64,000 nt of DNA from positions 7,437,501 through 7,501,500 of the forward strand of contig NC_037090.1 in NCBI RefSeq assembly GCF_002994745.2. The letters run 5' to 3'. Positions 22,262 to 34,327 of the stretch are shown piece after piece. Numbering within the stretch: position 1 is the first letter of the stretch; every line of letters begins with the position of its first letter. The stretch comes from Rosa chinensis (taxonomy: Eukaryota > Streptophyta > Magnoliopsida > Rosales > Rosaceae). Below the pieces are notes generated by a model. That model saw only the letters and a list, made by a program, of their open reading frames with translations, did no database searches and had not been told where the DNA came from. Position numbers and translations under genes: made by a program.

Positions 22262-23417
22262 CAGTTTGACTATGTAACATTTGCTCAATACATCGGTAGA
22301 CGTATATAAGGATATTGGATTACTATCGTGTTAAAAAAGTCTAACCTCACCACCGGGCTTGTCGCGCACTCTCTACAATATTACATACTTACCAAGCCGT
22401 GTGAATTAACCATGCTCTTAATAAAAAGATGTCATATTACATCTATCTATCTATACTATAAAATGAAAGTATTCGAGATTCACCAAAATATGGATTGTCC
22501 GAAACACCACTTAGTCTAAATTTAAAAATTTATAATGAAATCATCTAAATAGTTATTTTAATAAAATAAAAAAGAGCATAAAAACATAAATATAAAAAAA
22601 TTCAAAAAAGTGGGTGACGATTGAAGGGTTTTCATTAAACACTCACAAGAGTATAAGATATTGAAAGTGAGAAAATTTATATTAATCTATGAAACCTGAA
22701 CCAATTTGTCATTTTTTAGTATTAAGTGGTCCTCTTTTATTTGTAGCATTTCAAGAAACGTACATTATTGTGTTAGATCTCATAGAGAAAACCGTTGCCA
22801 TATCAGTATAATTTGTCATCAATATCTAGAGCCAGTGAAATTTCTGACCACACTTTTGTGGACCTAATATATCCTCACGCAGTATGCATGAATAAACGTG
22901 GGTATAATGCACTGGAAACAAACAAACTCTGAAAAGATGGTGGCGATTGCTCTAGCCGGCTATTGATGCCGCTATCGTCCTCCTCCCTCGCTCTGTGAGG
23001 TTCAAATACTTGCCAGAATGCCCTCTACACATTTGACAACTGAAACATATTACATAAATATTTATTCACGGGGCTAGCTTTTGCTTATGTACGTTCCTGC
23101 ATGCAAAATAGAGTATATAGAAGCTATCTAGCTTTCTCGATTTCACGTTTTTATCAACACCGCTAACTTATGTAACTCAATGATTTTATTGAAATTTAAA
23201 AAAAAAAATCCTTCGCAAATCCAATTATGACAATAAATAATGTGCGATCAGATATTCCTATCTTCAAATACATTTATCGTGAAATTTTATATTTGGCAGA
23301 AAATTTGAAATGGTTGAAACCACCCATTTGCCAGAAAAGAAAGACCTCGAACTCTCAACTTTCACTCTACTTCCTCTGTTTCATCTATCTTCAAGGATGG
23401 AGAAGCCTTTTACGTAT
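22262..23417. other. Upstream flank of gene at 24409, shared with other units
   Basis: It resembles 31080-33130 and 42260-43470 plus 56008-56290 (for example cagtttgactatgtaac, gaaaagatggtggcgattgc, ttgccagaaaagaaaga). No gene is supported. Its repetition shows that the duplicated unit extends well beyond the promoter. Confidence 0.55.
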
Positions 23418-23483
23418 ACCATTAATAGTTATTAATGTAGCCACAGAAATTAGTACCCAATAATAAGGAAGCTAGCAACTCAA

Positions 23484-23567
23484 ATGATGGCCCTCTATCG
23501 GTGGTCTTCTCTCTTAGCTTTTATAGTTGTTGTTCAGGTTCGGGTTCTAATTTCTTTCTTTGTATGA
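23484..23567 (+). other. Signal-peptide-like micro-ORF, copy 2 (27 aa)
   Basis: The frame is MMALYRWSSLLAFIVVVQ, then VRVLISFFV and stop. It is the same length as the copy at 33245. The charged start plus hydrophobic core looks like a secretory leader or a relic first exon ending at CAG/GTTCG. No downstream partner exon was found. Confidence 0.35.
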
Positions 23568-23752
23568 GTATCAGCAACACCAGTAACCACCTCATCAATA
23601 AATCGACGTGGGTGGAAAGCCAAAGCTCACCATAGATGAGAAGATTTATTGGGTTTACAAATAAACAAGTAACCATATAAAGATCAAGGAGAGAAATCAA
23701 GAAAGACCAACAAAAAAAAAAACCATGGGTTTTAAATATCATCCCATCCCAT

Positions 23753-24037
23753 GCATGCCATTAGGACGGTGGGTCTTCTCAGATGGGCAGCTATGCCACC
23801 ACCATCCTTGCTTCGGGTTCTGAAGACGGACGGGCTCCCTTGTCCTCCGAATGCAAACTTGTAATTGTAATTGTATTCGCCCTTTCTGGGTTTTGTCGGT
23901 TTTTTCTCTCCATTCCATGTCAAGTCTGTGATAGGTGGAGCTGATCAAACCTTGTTCTTTCCGTTTGTTTCTGGGTTGAGGCCCCCCTTTGGGCTTGTCC
24001 CTTAATGGATTTATCCGTTTCTCCAAAAAAAAAAAAG
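23753..24037 (+). mobile_element. 5'-truncated LINE 3' end with poly(A)
   Basis: The insert is absent from the homologous site near 1045. It ends with ttaatggatttatccgtttc and a run of 12 A. The body resembles the 3' tail of a plant LINE. The target site seems to have lost a few bases (taattc), so no clean duplication is visible. Confidence 0.6.
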
Positions 24038-24327
24038 GTTGGAAAAGTTCATCAAAGGGGTAACAGTCGTCTTCTACTTAAATCACATGGCATTTTGTGG
24101 CGAATGGTGTGTGACTACACCTTATCCGCTAAATCATATACTCCAATTTATTGACAACACACACTATCAACCACAACATATATCTTGGTCCACTACTCCA
24201 CTTTATGGATTTTGATTATACAATGGCAGTTTGTGAGAGGATAAAAAAACAAGAAGAAGAAACACGTTTCCATTCATTTTAATTAATATTGAATATTTTA
24301 TATCATTGGTCCGCACAATTTTAGAGC

Positions 24328-24335
24328 TATAAATA
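24328..24335 (+). promoter_or_regulatory. TATA box of two-domain inhibitor gene 2
   Basis: TATAAATA lies 81 bp upstream of the ATG, in the same context as in the other family genes. Confidence 0.85.
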
Positions 24336-24408
24336 GCCTCAATGGCCTTTTCATTTCTCACACATCGAGTTGAGAGTTGAGTGAGAGAATACGACGAGTT
24401 TCAGAAAT

Positions 24409-25571
24409 ATGTTGAGAGTAGGTTTCTTAATGTTGCTTGCCATGGCTTTGGCAGCAACTAGTGCTCATGCTCGCTTAGATCTATTTGGCCAGCTGCTCAC
24501 CTCCAAGAACCAACCAAATCCCAATTCAGGTAATTTCCTGTACTAAGTTATCTTAGTTCAAGTTCAAGATTTACTTGTTCATATCATTGTTTGTCGATGT
24601 TTCCTCGTGTTGTTGAATTAGTTAAATTATATCAGAATAGACGCATATTATTGGTGTAATGGATTAACTTATCTATATATATATGTTTCTGTTCAATTAT
24701 AAGAATGCCAGAAAATTCCATTTCTACTATGCGACCGTGTCTGTGACGTTTGCGTTTGCGATAGACGTGCTCCAGAGTTTGCAGAGTGCTTTTGCGGACA
24801 GTGGAAACCTTATGCAGAACTTCAAAAATCTGGTAATTTAACAAGGTTATGAGAACATGAAATAATTTTGTTGTTCTCCAACGATATTAATTGTTGTAGT
24901 TGACACATGATAACTGATAGAATTTTTTTATTTTAACTCATATGAAAAAAGACAAGTACTTTTAACTCTTTCAGAATTATCCAAATAGATGTAGCAAAAA
25001 CATGCATCAAATCAACGAGGAATAACTATATGGAATAGAACTCCAACTCCTGATATATAAATGAACTGGCTAGTACTGATATATACGTATTGGAGAAATA
25101 GCACTTGGCAATTTATTCCAACAACTTTTTCGTCCAAAAAGGAGAAAAAAAAAAGTACCTCAAATTAAGAATTGACGAAAAGAAGAACCAATGAACTAAT
25201 ACACTAGACATTATCAACATCTCTTCGGGAACATCTAATAAAATAGGGATAACTATTAAAAAAAGATGCAAGCTTTGCCATGCATAAGAATTGATGACAC
25301 ATATAAATTAAGAAATTATTCAACATTTATTATTGAGTATTTATATTAACATACCTTTTTTCTTTTCTTTTTAGGTGCAGACGAAGCACAAGTGCAGGTG
25401 ATAGGATTAGAAAAATCTTCTATTAAAGCCAAGTCTTCGGGCGCCATTCCATATACAGAATGCATCAAAGTCTGCAAAATTTGTGCTTGTACACAAATGT
25501 GGCCCCCTGAGGCAAATTGGTGCATTGATTGCCGCAACACTGAAGCTGAAGGCAGAGCCCTCCCAAACTAG
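24409..25571 (+). CDS. Secreted Bowman-Birk-like cysteine-rich protein, two domains (gene 2)
   Basis: The model has exons 24409-24529, 24704-24832 and 25381-25571, giving 146 aa, with phase-1 GT-AG introns. It is the duplicate of the gene at 1426. The signal peptide MLRVGFLMLLAMALAATSA is followed by the RLDLFGQLLTSKNQP linker. Exon 2 is the seven-cysteine module with loop CDRRAPEFAEC. Exon 3 is a six-cysteine module with loop CTQMWPPE and an acidic tail ending RALPN. The loop differs from gene 1 (CTLI) at the two residues that would flank the scissile bond in a Bowman-Birk inhibitor, so the target protease, if any, may differ. A secreted protease inhibitor is inferred from cysteine spacing. 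As in gene 1, the family's upstream ATG is ACG and the next Met is used. An alternative acceptor (ttttttag at 25374) would add two codons; the cag at 25378-25380 matches the other genes. Confidence 0.82.
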
Positions 25572-25811
25572 CTTAGCTGCTAGCTTCTTCCCCAAATGGT
25601 CGAGTTCGATGATAAATAAAAGGGCTATAATTTGTTGGATTTACTCCTACTGATGATGCCCTAGACTTCCTTTGAGCTGCCTTAATGATGTGTTTTAAGG
25701 CTCTAGTTAGTTTCTACGTAAAATAAGCTTGCATTTGCTATGCCTATATGCAAGCGGTCTTAATTATGTCGTGCATGCGCTTGTTTTCAGTTTCAATCAA
25801 CTTGTTATGAA

Positions 25812-25817
25812 AATAAA
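25812..25817 (+). terminator. Polyadenylation signal AATAAA, gene 2
   Basis: The conserved family context is tgaaaataaagtttacgag. A nearer AATAAA lies at 25615-25620. Confidence 0.55.
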
Positions 25818-26500
25818 GTTTACGAGCATTAGCGTTAATCCTAACCTTTTGACCGGCCATTGCAAAGCTCTTTCCACTCTCGTTTGGAAAAAAAAAATGT
25901 AGTTAATAAAAGTGTACACAAAAAACTCAAGAAGAAGCTATAAATTCTCAATTATCTTGCAACTTAGAAAATGCCAGAAAATATAATTTAAAATGTGCGA
26001 ATATGTAATATTGGACCACGCATGCCCCTTATATATAATTGAATAGCGAATCGATAAAATTGAGCTGGATCAATTAGTTACTTTCAATCATTACACGTTA
26101 ATTTGTCCTTTATTATTTCTATCACATGCACTGCACTAAATAACGTAGATTAATTTATCCATTTCATTACGTGCTTACCAAGTTATGCTAATTAGCCATG
26201 TTCTTAACAACAAATTGCCGTATTACATCTATCTAACTATAGTATAAAGCCAAGTGTTCAGAATTCACCAAAATATGGATGGTTCAAAACACTACTTAGT
26301 CTAAAATTAAAAATTCATAATGAAATCATTTAAATAGTAGTTTTAATTTAATGAAAAAGAGCAGAAAAACATAAATACAAAAAAATTCAAAAAAGTGGGT
26401 GACAATTCAAGGGTTTTCATTAATCAAACGTACATCGTATGAGATACTGAAAGTGAGAAAATATATGAGTACTTTTCTATTTGAATTTGTATAAAGATAT

Positions 26501-27106
26501 TGGAGAATCTTTCATCGTAGGTCATTTTTTCATTTTTAGCCTACCTCTCTCTCCCACCATAAGCCATTACACGGACTTTAAAAAATAAATTTGACCCGCT
26601 AACATTTTGAAGGTTAAATTTGGCTTCCCATTTCATAGGCCAGATGGTTTGGTCCCATTTTTTTTTTTTTAAATTTCTTTATGTATTATCTTTTATACAT
26701 TTATGAAATAATAGTTTTCTTATATAAATGTGTTATCTATAGTGTTTCTGAATATAAAAATTACATCATTGTTAAGATCTTGTTGAGATCTTCAATATGA
26801 GCCCTATATAGATATGTTCATAATTTTTTTGCTTAAAAATATTATGTAGATAAATATCTATTTTAAATATTTTAAATCTAACGGTGTTGATGCATTTACG
26901 TAATCTATCTAATGGTTGTCATTGAAGGCAATCCTATTCACATTATAGCTGTTGGAGATGATGATATTTCTTTTTTGGCTTATAGAATTTGACTTACGGT
27001 GGCAGCACCGCTTTTTATTGATAGACCAAATAGGCAACTTGGAGAGAATATTCCCTTTTTAGTAGATTAAATTAGTTTGGCCTTTGGCCTATGGTAGAAG
27101 ATGGCC
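26501..27106. mobile_element. MITE-like inverted-repeat element, copy 2
   Basis: It occupies the same position as the element at 3962-4570 in the duplicated unit and has the same ends (gagaatctttcatcgtagg ... ggcctatggtagaagatggcc). Divergence between the two is a possible clock for the block duplication. Confidence 0.5.
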
Positions 27107-27676
27107 TATAGAAACTTGGACCATCTTATCACTTTTGAGTACCACACGTAAATTGGTCCCTTATTTTTTTTGTTAAATCTGGTAGCATATTCAAGAAATA
27201 AACAAAACCCATGGTGACTACTCTAGCTAGCTAATGATGCCGCTATCATGTTCCTCTCTCCCTGTGTGAGGTTCAAATACTTGCCTTCATGCCATCTATA
27301 CATTTGACAATTGAAACATATTACAGATTATATGCATGGGCTAGCTTTTGTTGAGAATCTCCCATGACATGAAAATATTTATATGTAAATGCTAATTGTT
27401 TCTTTTCATATTTTGTCAATCTTTGTAATTTATTTTGTGGTAATAGTTAGAATCTAGATTATTTCATACCATAGATAGTAAATTAATTTACTATATATCT
27501 TATAATATTCTGAATTGTAATTAATGATCATTAATATTCCAATTATCATCTTTACAACTTTTGCGTATGTTCCTGCAAAATAGAATATGATGAAGAAGCT
27601 ATCGTCAATGGCGGAAAGGATTTTCCTATGTTTACCATTAATAGCAAAGGATAAGTGGGTTAATAAAAATATACAT

Positions 27677-27681
27677 ATATG

Positions 27682-27714
<33 letters not shown>
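27677..27714. repeat. (TA)n microsatellite
   Basis: A nearly pure TA dinucleotide run interrupts the upstream flank. The minus-strand open frame across it (IYIYIYI) is an artefact. Confidence 0.85.
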
Positions 27715-27717
<3 letters not shown>

Positions 27718-27735
27718 CACGGACTAGCAACTCAA

Positions 27736-28130
27736 ATGATGGTTCTCCATCGGTGGTCTTCTGTCTTAGCTTTTGTAGTTGTTATTTAAGTTCGTGTTCT
27801 AATTTCTTTCTTTGTATGAGTATCAGAAACACCAGTAACCACCACATCAACAAATTGACGTGGGTGGAAAGCGAAAGCTTATAAATGTGAATAAAAAGGA
27901 ACATGCTCTAAGTTCACCATCAAAGGGGTAAAGGGTAGTCTTCTACTTAAATCACATCGCGTTTCGTGGAAACTGGTGTATGATGGTGTAATATTGGACC
28001 ACCCAATTACCTTTTCTCTAATAATCTAAATCAATGGCTCCGAACATGAAATAATTTTGTTGTTCTCCATCGATATCAATTGTTGTAGTTAGCACATAAT
28101 AATTGATAGAATATTTTTTGTTTTAATGCA
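27736..28130 (+). pseudogene. Remnant inhibitor copy: upstream flank fused to intron 2
   Basis: It starts with a decayed micro-ORF (MMVLHRWSSVLAFVVVI, stop) and continues through upstream flank to ggctccga. It then jumps directly to intron-2 sequence (acatgaaataattttgttg) at about 28040. Promoter, exon 1, intron 1 and exon 2 are deleted. The same junction occurs at about 4898-4910. A SINE-like sequence follows from about 28130, and no later exon is found. Confidence 0.7.
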
Positions 28131-28131
28131 T

Positions 28132-30010
28132 AAGTGCCTTTGTAGTTCAGTGGGTAAGGAGCGGAGCCAGGGCCGGTCCTGAGATTTTAACGGCCTGAGG
28201 CAAAAGATTAAAATGTGGCCTATACACAGACACACATGTACATACACATATTTGCACCAAATAATAGTACAAAATAATCTGTTTTGAATAAAAATAGATA
28301 TAGAAGTCATAAGTGATAATTGAGATGTAAAAATAAGACTGTGACTCTCTCCAAAACCTAGGGCTCGGGCCATGGTTCTCCATTCTGGGGATCGCCTCTG
28401 GTCTCCGCCCTAAGTGGCGACTGGTTCTCCAAGCTTTGCGGTCTAGTACCTGCACTCCAGTGCCGCTTTTTTCCAGCGATCGCTCAACCATGCCCAACTC
28501 CTCGATCATGGAAACTCGATGAGAATAAGGGGGATTGCCAAGCAAATCTAATCGAGATCAGAAGTTGGCGCACTTGGGATCCAGGTGTGTGAATCAGGCC
28601 AAGGATAGGGCGACTCAAATATCTGATCGATCACAATGGAGTCTTCAAGTCTCAGCGGTCCGGGCATGGAGATCTGGTCGGATTCGTATGGGATAGCTTA
28701 ATGGTTGAGGCGGCGCATCATTATGCATTGATTGAGAGCAAGGCGGAGCCAAGCAATGTGCAATGTCTTGCAAGGTCAGTGAGGAGATTGACGACATCGA
28801 CAATGGAATGGCAGATCGGTCTTGCTATGAATCTACTGCCTGAGGTCGTGAGGCAGATCATGGAGTGGAGAGTTGAGCCGACCCACAAGTCTGTTGGTAT
28901 AGTGTTGGTGGCAACAACGGTAAGGTGTGCGGATGGCGGAGGCAGCGACGGTGAGGCTGCAAATTGGGTGCCTTTTTGTGGGTGGGTGCCCAAATCATTT
29001 TTGGGGCCCAAGTCTTTGTTCAAGCCCAAACCAATATGGGTGCCAAAACATAACACAATTTTGGGGCCTAATTGGAGATGGGCTTGGAAGTGGACTCAGC
29101 TATGGGCTCTATGTTGGACTCGGGCTCCTCATAGGCCCAATTGATGGACTCTACTCTCTAGGGTATCGTATTTGGGATTCTGGAGGTTTACTCAAACAGA
29201 ATCCGAGTATGTTTGGCATCAATAATACTATTGGATCTTTTGGAGTAGTACTAAAAGAGGATTCAAGATATTCTATAATAGCGGAGCATGAAACATCAAA
29301 TGAGTTAATCTATCTCTATGTACCACCGTGGGTACTATCACATCTTCTTGTTCTGTCTGTACATGGCAGCGGAAGGGTATGTAATGGCCACTCTGACCTT
29401 AGGCTAAAACAAATTTCTAAAAATTTGATAACACTTCATGAATGCTATCTGGATGTGTTACGATATGATTGTATCCCAACTCTATTGAGTTTCTATCTAT
29501 AAAGTTAGTTCCTTCATTCAAAATAGTGATTGCCCAAAAAAAAAAAGTGAAAGAGGAAGCCAAGTTCGAACTTGCACCAGATAATAGTACAAAATAATCT
29601 GTTTTGAATAAAAATAGACATAGAATTCATAAGTGATTAGCCAAAAAAAAAGTGAAAGAGGAAGCAAGGTTCGTTATAGGTCCAACAAAAATTGAATTAA
29701 CTGACTGAAAAAGTGAAAAAAGGGAAAGGGGAAGAAGTAGGGTTCGAACTTTGGTTAGGGAGGGAGTGGAATAACAGTGCCTCCACTGAAGCAACACGCT
29801 TGTGCATGCACATGGAAGCAAAAACAAAATATATACCTATATAACATATATATAGAACTAAATTTTCCGAGGCCACCGGTTCCACAGCCGCCTCAAGCGG
29901 CAGCCCTCAAGGCCGGCCCTGAGCGGAGCCCATCTCTTTCTCGTCCCTGATTTGAATCTCTCCATCTTTGCTTCTTCTTTTTTTGTTTTTCTTTTTTCCA
30001 TAAGTTACAG
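28132..30010 (+). mobile_element. tRNA-derived SINE-like sequence, split by a hAT-like element
   Basis: gcctttgtagttcagtggg resembles a tRNA-type A box. After removal of the insert at 28168-29921, tgatttgaatctctcc resembles a B box about 50 bp downstream, followed by T-rich sequence. This is the head structure of a plant SINE. It is not an intact tRNA gene. The 3' border is not defined. Confidence 0.45.
28168..29921. mobile_element. hAT-like element with CAGGGCCGG termini, 1754 bp
   Basis: The ends are CAGGGCCGGTCCTGAG and, inverted, CAGGGCCGGCCTTGAG. They are flanked by the 8-bp duplication AGCGGAGC (28160-28167 and 29922-29929), as for hAT elements. A small relative lies at 40586-40915. 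A block of about 65 bp near 28250-28320 recurs at 29573-29637, flanking an inner insert that ends in an A run at 29538. The open frames 28701-29144 and 28927-29502 are not recognised. No hAT transposase is seen. Confidence 0.65.
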
Positions 30011-31316
30011 GTTTTTTTTTCATTCCATTTTTTCATTTCTTTCTTTTTCTTTTAGTAAAAATGTTTACCAAGATTTTCAGTACTTTAAATAAAAGACACG
30101 ATGTATGGTGGATTATTGGTTGGTGCAGCAAACAAATACTGATAATAAGGTCCTACTCTGGAAAACAGAGAAAAGAGAAAGAAAGCAATAAGATTAAATG
30201 ATAATTCTTCGATTCCTCTCAAAATGTCCGAAACCAATACATACAGGGGGCAAGATAGATAAGAAGAAGGACTAGGACACCTATCTTATTTCCTAAAGGA
30301 TAAGAGCACATGTTATTAGCACGATTGATAACAATGACAGCTCATGCATATAAGAAAATACTAATCAATATAAAGAAGACAAAACTATGACATATCAACT
30401 GAAAAATGAGTGAACATAATTGAGGTCCCAACATACTTATGGAGAAGAGAGATGTATATGGAGTTCATTTTCATCATAAATGTATTAGTAATTAATTTCA
30501 GTGTCGTGTTCAACATTATTAAAAAAAAATTTATCTTGTTTAATTATTTGAAGGTACGTAATTTTATATTATTGAATGACGTTGTCTTTAATGTATTCGA
30601 GAGAAGGGTTGGATCACTTACATCGTCGGTGCATAGAATAATTTTCAACTGTATTCATCTTCAGTAAAGATGAATTTTCAGACTGACCCTGAGCATATTC
30701 ATCAAGAGAAATACCTACGTGTGTGTTCAGATATTCCCGTCATTGTCTTAGATCTTACACGAAAATTGTCCGGATTATCATTACTCGTCATCAATGCGGC
30801 AGCCCGTGAATTTTCTGGACCACATGCATGCGTGTCTCAATGTGGTCATGATCATTTCTAGACACGTGTATTTCAATTGGAGCATCGGTCCACGCACTAT
30901 TTTGTCGTTAGATTCAAATTTCCGTACCGCCTTGGTTCGGTGGTCCATAGACGAAGCAAAGAGGCGCTTGAACTCCTTGAAGCGCTAAAGGCCGGGTTGA
31001 AGTTTTTAATGCTAAGAATTCCTCACTCTTTCGGCTTGTGTTTATATTAATCCCTTGGGCTTCTCCCTTTTAAATTGCTTATTAAGGTTGGCCCAACTTG
31101 AGTTTCACTGCGTAACCTTTGCTCGGTGCATTGGTAGACTTAGATAAGGTCCTACGGATATCGGATTACCATCGTGCTAAAACAGTTTGACCCGGCCGTC
31201 TGGCTCGCCATGCACTCTATACGTTATGTACTTTTTACCAATTGTGTTACTTAGCCAGGTTTTGTATTACATATATCTATCTATATTATAAAGTGAAGGG
31301 CTTAGGATTCATTAAA
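30011..31316. other. Spacer with parts of the duplicated distal upstream block
   Basis: From about 30770 (cattactcgtcatcaatgcgg) it resembles 40915-41420, and from about 30950 also 21640. The stretch 30100-30400 is unassigned and could be LTR-derived. No gene is supported. Confidence 0.45.
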
Positions 31317-32150
31317 GAGTTTTTCTATTGGAACCTCTAAATTTAGTCACTTGACCTCTATGCTTTTTACACCTCCTATCAAATTTTCAAATACTAAATT
31401 TACTCATTAAACCTCACTCAAGTTCCTCAAATAACCTCACTCATTAATTTACAGACAAACTAAGATCTTTATAATAAAAAAACTTAGTCATTTCAATAAT
31501 TTCATTACTCTTTAAATCTTAATTATATCTCCATTCCTTAATCAGACAACAAAAATCTCTTATCTAATAAAAAAAAGTCAAACACAAGGTATTGAGTTTT
31601 AAAAATTAATAAAAAATAAAATAACGTGAACTATTATAAATCACTTTATAATTTACTTTTTCTTTTTTAATTGTGCCAAAAAAAATCAATTTTTCTTAAT
31701 GTTTCTCTATTTTTTGTACCTCATGATTAATTATTTAAATATTTTTTTATTTATTTTTATTTGCTAGCTCTTTTTTTTTTCTTCTTCTTCTTTTTACAAA
31801 TATAATGGATAGATTTAGATTTAGGTCATAATACAATTTATTTTGTTCTCCTTGACCAATATGCGTTCAATATGCATATCATACATTTGTATCTTAATCA
31901 TAATTTTATTGATGAATGCTTTAATGAGTATGTAGTGAAATTGGAAAATAAAAATAGATAGGGAAAATAATAAAAAATGCAATCTAATATTATTGAAGTG
32001 GAAAGTCTAGAGACAATAAATATAACAATTTTTTTTGTATAATTATTGTCCTTAATAGTCATTTTATAGTATGTTATATATGTCATTTAATAATTCATAA
32101 TAGAGTGAGAGGTCAAGTGAGCAGATTTAGAGGTCCCAATAGAAATTCTC
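31317..32150. mobile_element. Mutator-like MITE, 834 bp, 9-bp TSD
   Basis: The termini GAGTTTTTCTATTGGAACC and, inverted, GAGAATTTCTATTGGGACC extend inward (ctctaaatttagtcacttga). The exact 9-bp duplication TTCATTAAA lies at 31308-31316 and 32151-32159. The empty site is visible at about 42475. The interior is AT-rich and non-coding. Confidence 0.85.
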
Positions 32151-33244
32151 TTCATTAAAATATGGATTATCTTAAACACTCTTTAGTCTAAAAATAAGAA
32201 TTTATAATGAAATCATCTAAATAATTATTTTAGTAAAATAAAAAGAAGTAGACAATCATAAATATTAAAAAAAATTAAAGAAGTGGGTTACAATTGAAGG
32301 ATCTTCACTAATCACACATGCATCGCAATGGTATGATATACTGAAAATGAGAAAATTTAGGATCAATTAAAAACTTGTACAAAAATGTCTGGACCAACTT
32401 GTCACCGTGGGTTACTACATGTTAATTGGTCCTGTTTTTATTTGTAGCATATTCAACAAATGTACATTATTGTCTTAGATCTTATACGTAAAGAAACAAA
32501 AAACGTTATCCTTATCACTACAAATTGTCATCAATATCTAGAACTCGTGAAATTTCTAACCCGACTTTTGTGGACCTAAAATATATTCTCATGCATGCAT
32601 GCATGATAAACGTCGGCATAATGCACCGGAAAGATGGTGGTGACTGCTCTAGCTAGCTGGCTCTTGATGACGTGAGAGGGTTAATGTCGGATCCACAAGG
32701 ACAAATGATTGATTTGTCTCCCACCCTCTGTGAAGTTCAAATACTAGCCGAAATGCAATCTACACATTTGAAACTGAAACATTTTACATATATATTTAGT
32801 CATAGAGCTACCTTTCGCGAACGTTCCTTAAAAATAGCTAGAATATGGAGAAGTTGTCTAGCTAGTTTTCTCGATTTCATATTTTGACTATCACCGCCAA
32901 CTTATTTTACTAAGTGATATTATTGAAAACAAAATCCTTCGCAAATTCAATTATATTTTGTGATTGGATATGCCCTATCTTCAAATACATTCACCGTGAA
33001 ATATCTATATTTGCTAGAAAATTTAGAACTATTGAAACTACCCATTTGCCAGAAAAGAAAGAGCTTGAACCCCCACCTTTCACTCTACTTCTTTGTTTCA
33101 TCTATCTTCAATGGCGGAAAATCCTTTCCTATGTTTACCATTAATAGCAAGGACATGTAGGTTTATAAAAATATACATAGACCTAGATAATAGAAATATA
33201 ACGACATAAATTAGTACCCAATATTAAGGAATCTAGCAACTCAA
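32151..33244. other. Upstream flank of the seven-domain gene
   Basis: It is shared with 22500-23480 and, around the giant CACTA element, with 42480-43474 and 56008-56400. No gene is recognised. The short frames have no domain and are not conserved in frame among copies. Confidence 0.5.
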
Positions 33245-33328
33245 ATGATGGCCATCCACCGGTGGTCTTTGCTCTTAGCATTTGTAGTTGTTGTTCAGAT
33301 TCGGGTTCTCATTTCTTTCTTTGTATGA
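33245..33328 (+). other. Signal-peptide-like micro-ORF, copy 4 (27 aa)
   Basis: The frame is MMAIHRWSLLLAFVVVVQ, then IRVLISFFV and stop, the same length as at 23484. Substitutions between the copies are mostly conservative. It lies about 1.08 kb upstream of the gene at 34328. Confidence 0.35.
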
Positions 33329-33672
33329 GTATTAGAAACACCAGTAACCACCACATCAACAAATTTACCTGGGTGGAAAGCCAAAGCTTATACATGTGAA
33401 TAAAGAGGAACACGCTGTAAGTTCACCAACCATAAGAAGATCAAGGAGAGAAATCAAGAAAGACCCAAAAACAAAGCATGGGTTGTAAAAATCATCCCAT
33501 TCTATTAATTCAAGGTTGTAAAAATTCATCAAAGGGGTAGAGGCTGTCTTCTTCTTAGATGACGTCGCATTTTGCGGAAATTGGTGTGTGAGTATAATAT
33601 TGGACCACTCGACCTTATCCATAACAATCTTGATCAATGGCTCCGACTAGTTTACAACGCATGTAGCCAAAA

Positions 33673-33702
<30 letters not shown>

Positions 33703-33703
<1 letters not shown>

Positions 33704-34076
33704 GAGCGGAGCTCCGCTTTGAAATTAACGTGTGAAGTTTAAGTTTTTGGTCACTTTTCAGTCTCATATCCACATCTCGACCGTTCAGTTTTTAGGTACT
33801 AGTGTGTATCATCTCTGCAAATTTTCAGCCAAAATGATGATCGCTAAGGTATCTAACTCGCTTAAACCAATCGACGAACTGAATCTGTCCAGCCTGAATC
33901 GTACTAGGTTTAAGGTAACTATCAATGCCTTAACGATCATCAATTTGGCTGAAAATTTGCAGAGATTATCTATACACTAGTACCTAAAAACTGAACGGTC
34001 GAGATGTGGATATGCGACCTAAAAGTGAACAAAAACTTGAAGTTCACTCCTTAATTTCAAAACGGAACTCCTCTCT
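33703..34076. mobile_element. Fold-back MITE, about 374 bp
   Basis: The two halves are long inverted repeats (left agagcggagctccgctttg, right caaaacggaactcctctct; inner blocks such as ctcgaccgttcagtttttag are inverted as ctaaaaactgaacggtcgag). The outer target duplication is unclear because TA-rich DNA lies on the left. A strong hairpin would form in RNA, making it a possible small-RNA source about 250 bp from the promoter of the next gene. Confidence 0.75.
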
Positions 34077-34260
34077 GAATAAAAACATTTTATATGTATG
34101 TGTGTGTATATATATATATATATATTGTGGTCCACATTGTGGATCTTGAATGGACAATGGCAACTTGCCAGAGAAAAAAAAAACAGAAGAAACACGTTTC
34201 CATTTTTAATTAGTATTAAATAATTTTTATCATCAAGAAGATGTCGATTCAATTTTGGGC

Positions 34261-34268
34261 TATAAATA
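34261..34268 (+). promoter_or_regulatory. TATA box of seven-domain gene
   Basis: TATAAATA lies 67 bp upstream of the ATG, in the family context (ggctataaatagccc). Confidence 0.85.
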
Positions 34269-34327
34269 GCCCTCACTCGCCTCTACATTTCTCACACACT
34301 GAGTTGAGAGTTGAGTGAGAGAAAACT

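Larger units (their letters stand above)
23418..28130 (+). repeat. Segmental duplication, copy 2 (partner 505-5040)
   Basis: The block contains the micro-ORF at 23484, the two-domain gene at 24409-25571, the MITE at 26501 and a remnant of the broken second gene (27736-28130). The order matches copy 1. Relative to copy 1 it has a LINE tail at 23753-24037 and retains about 640 bp around 27380-28000 that copy 1 has lost. Confidence 0.8.

Noticed and set aside
27454..27720. 88-codon minus-strand frame starting MIIYIYIYI
   Set aside because: It begins in a (TA)n microsatellite and has no domain.
28140..28170. Possible tRNA gene
   Set aside because: Only A-box-like and distant B-box-like words are present. 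No cloverleaf can be formed, even after removing the insert. SINE head is the better reading.
28147..29502. Several 94-191-codon frames in the hAT-like element
   Set aside because: No recognisable domain and no splice pattern; they sit within a delimited transposon, so I did not call genes.
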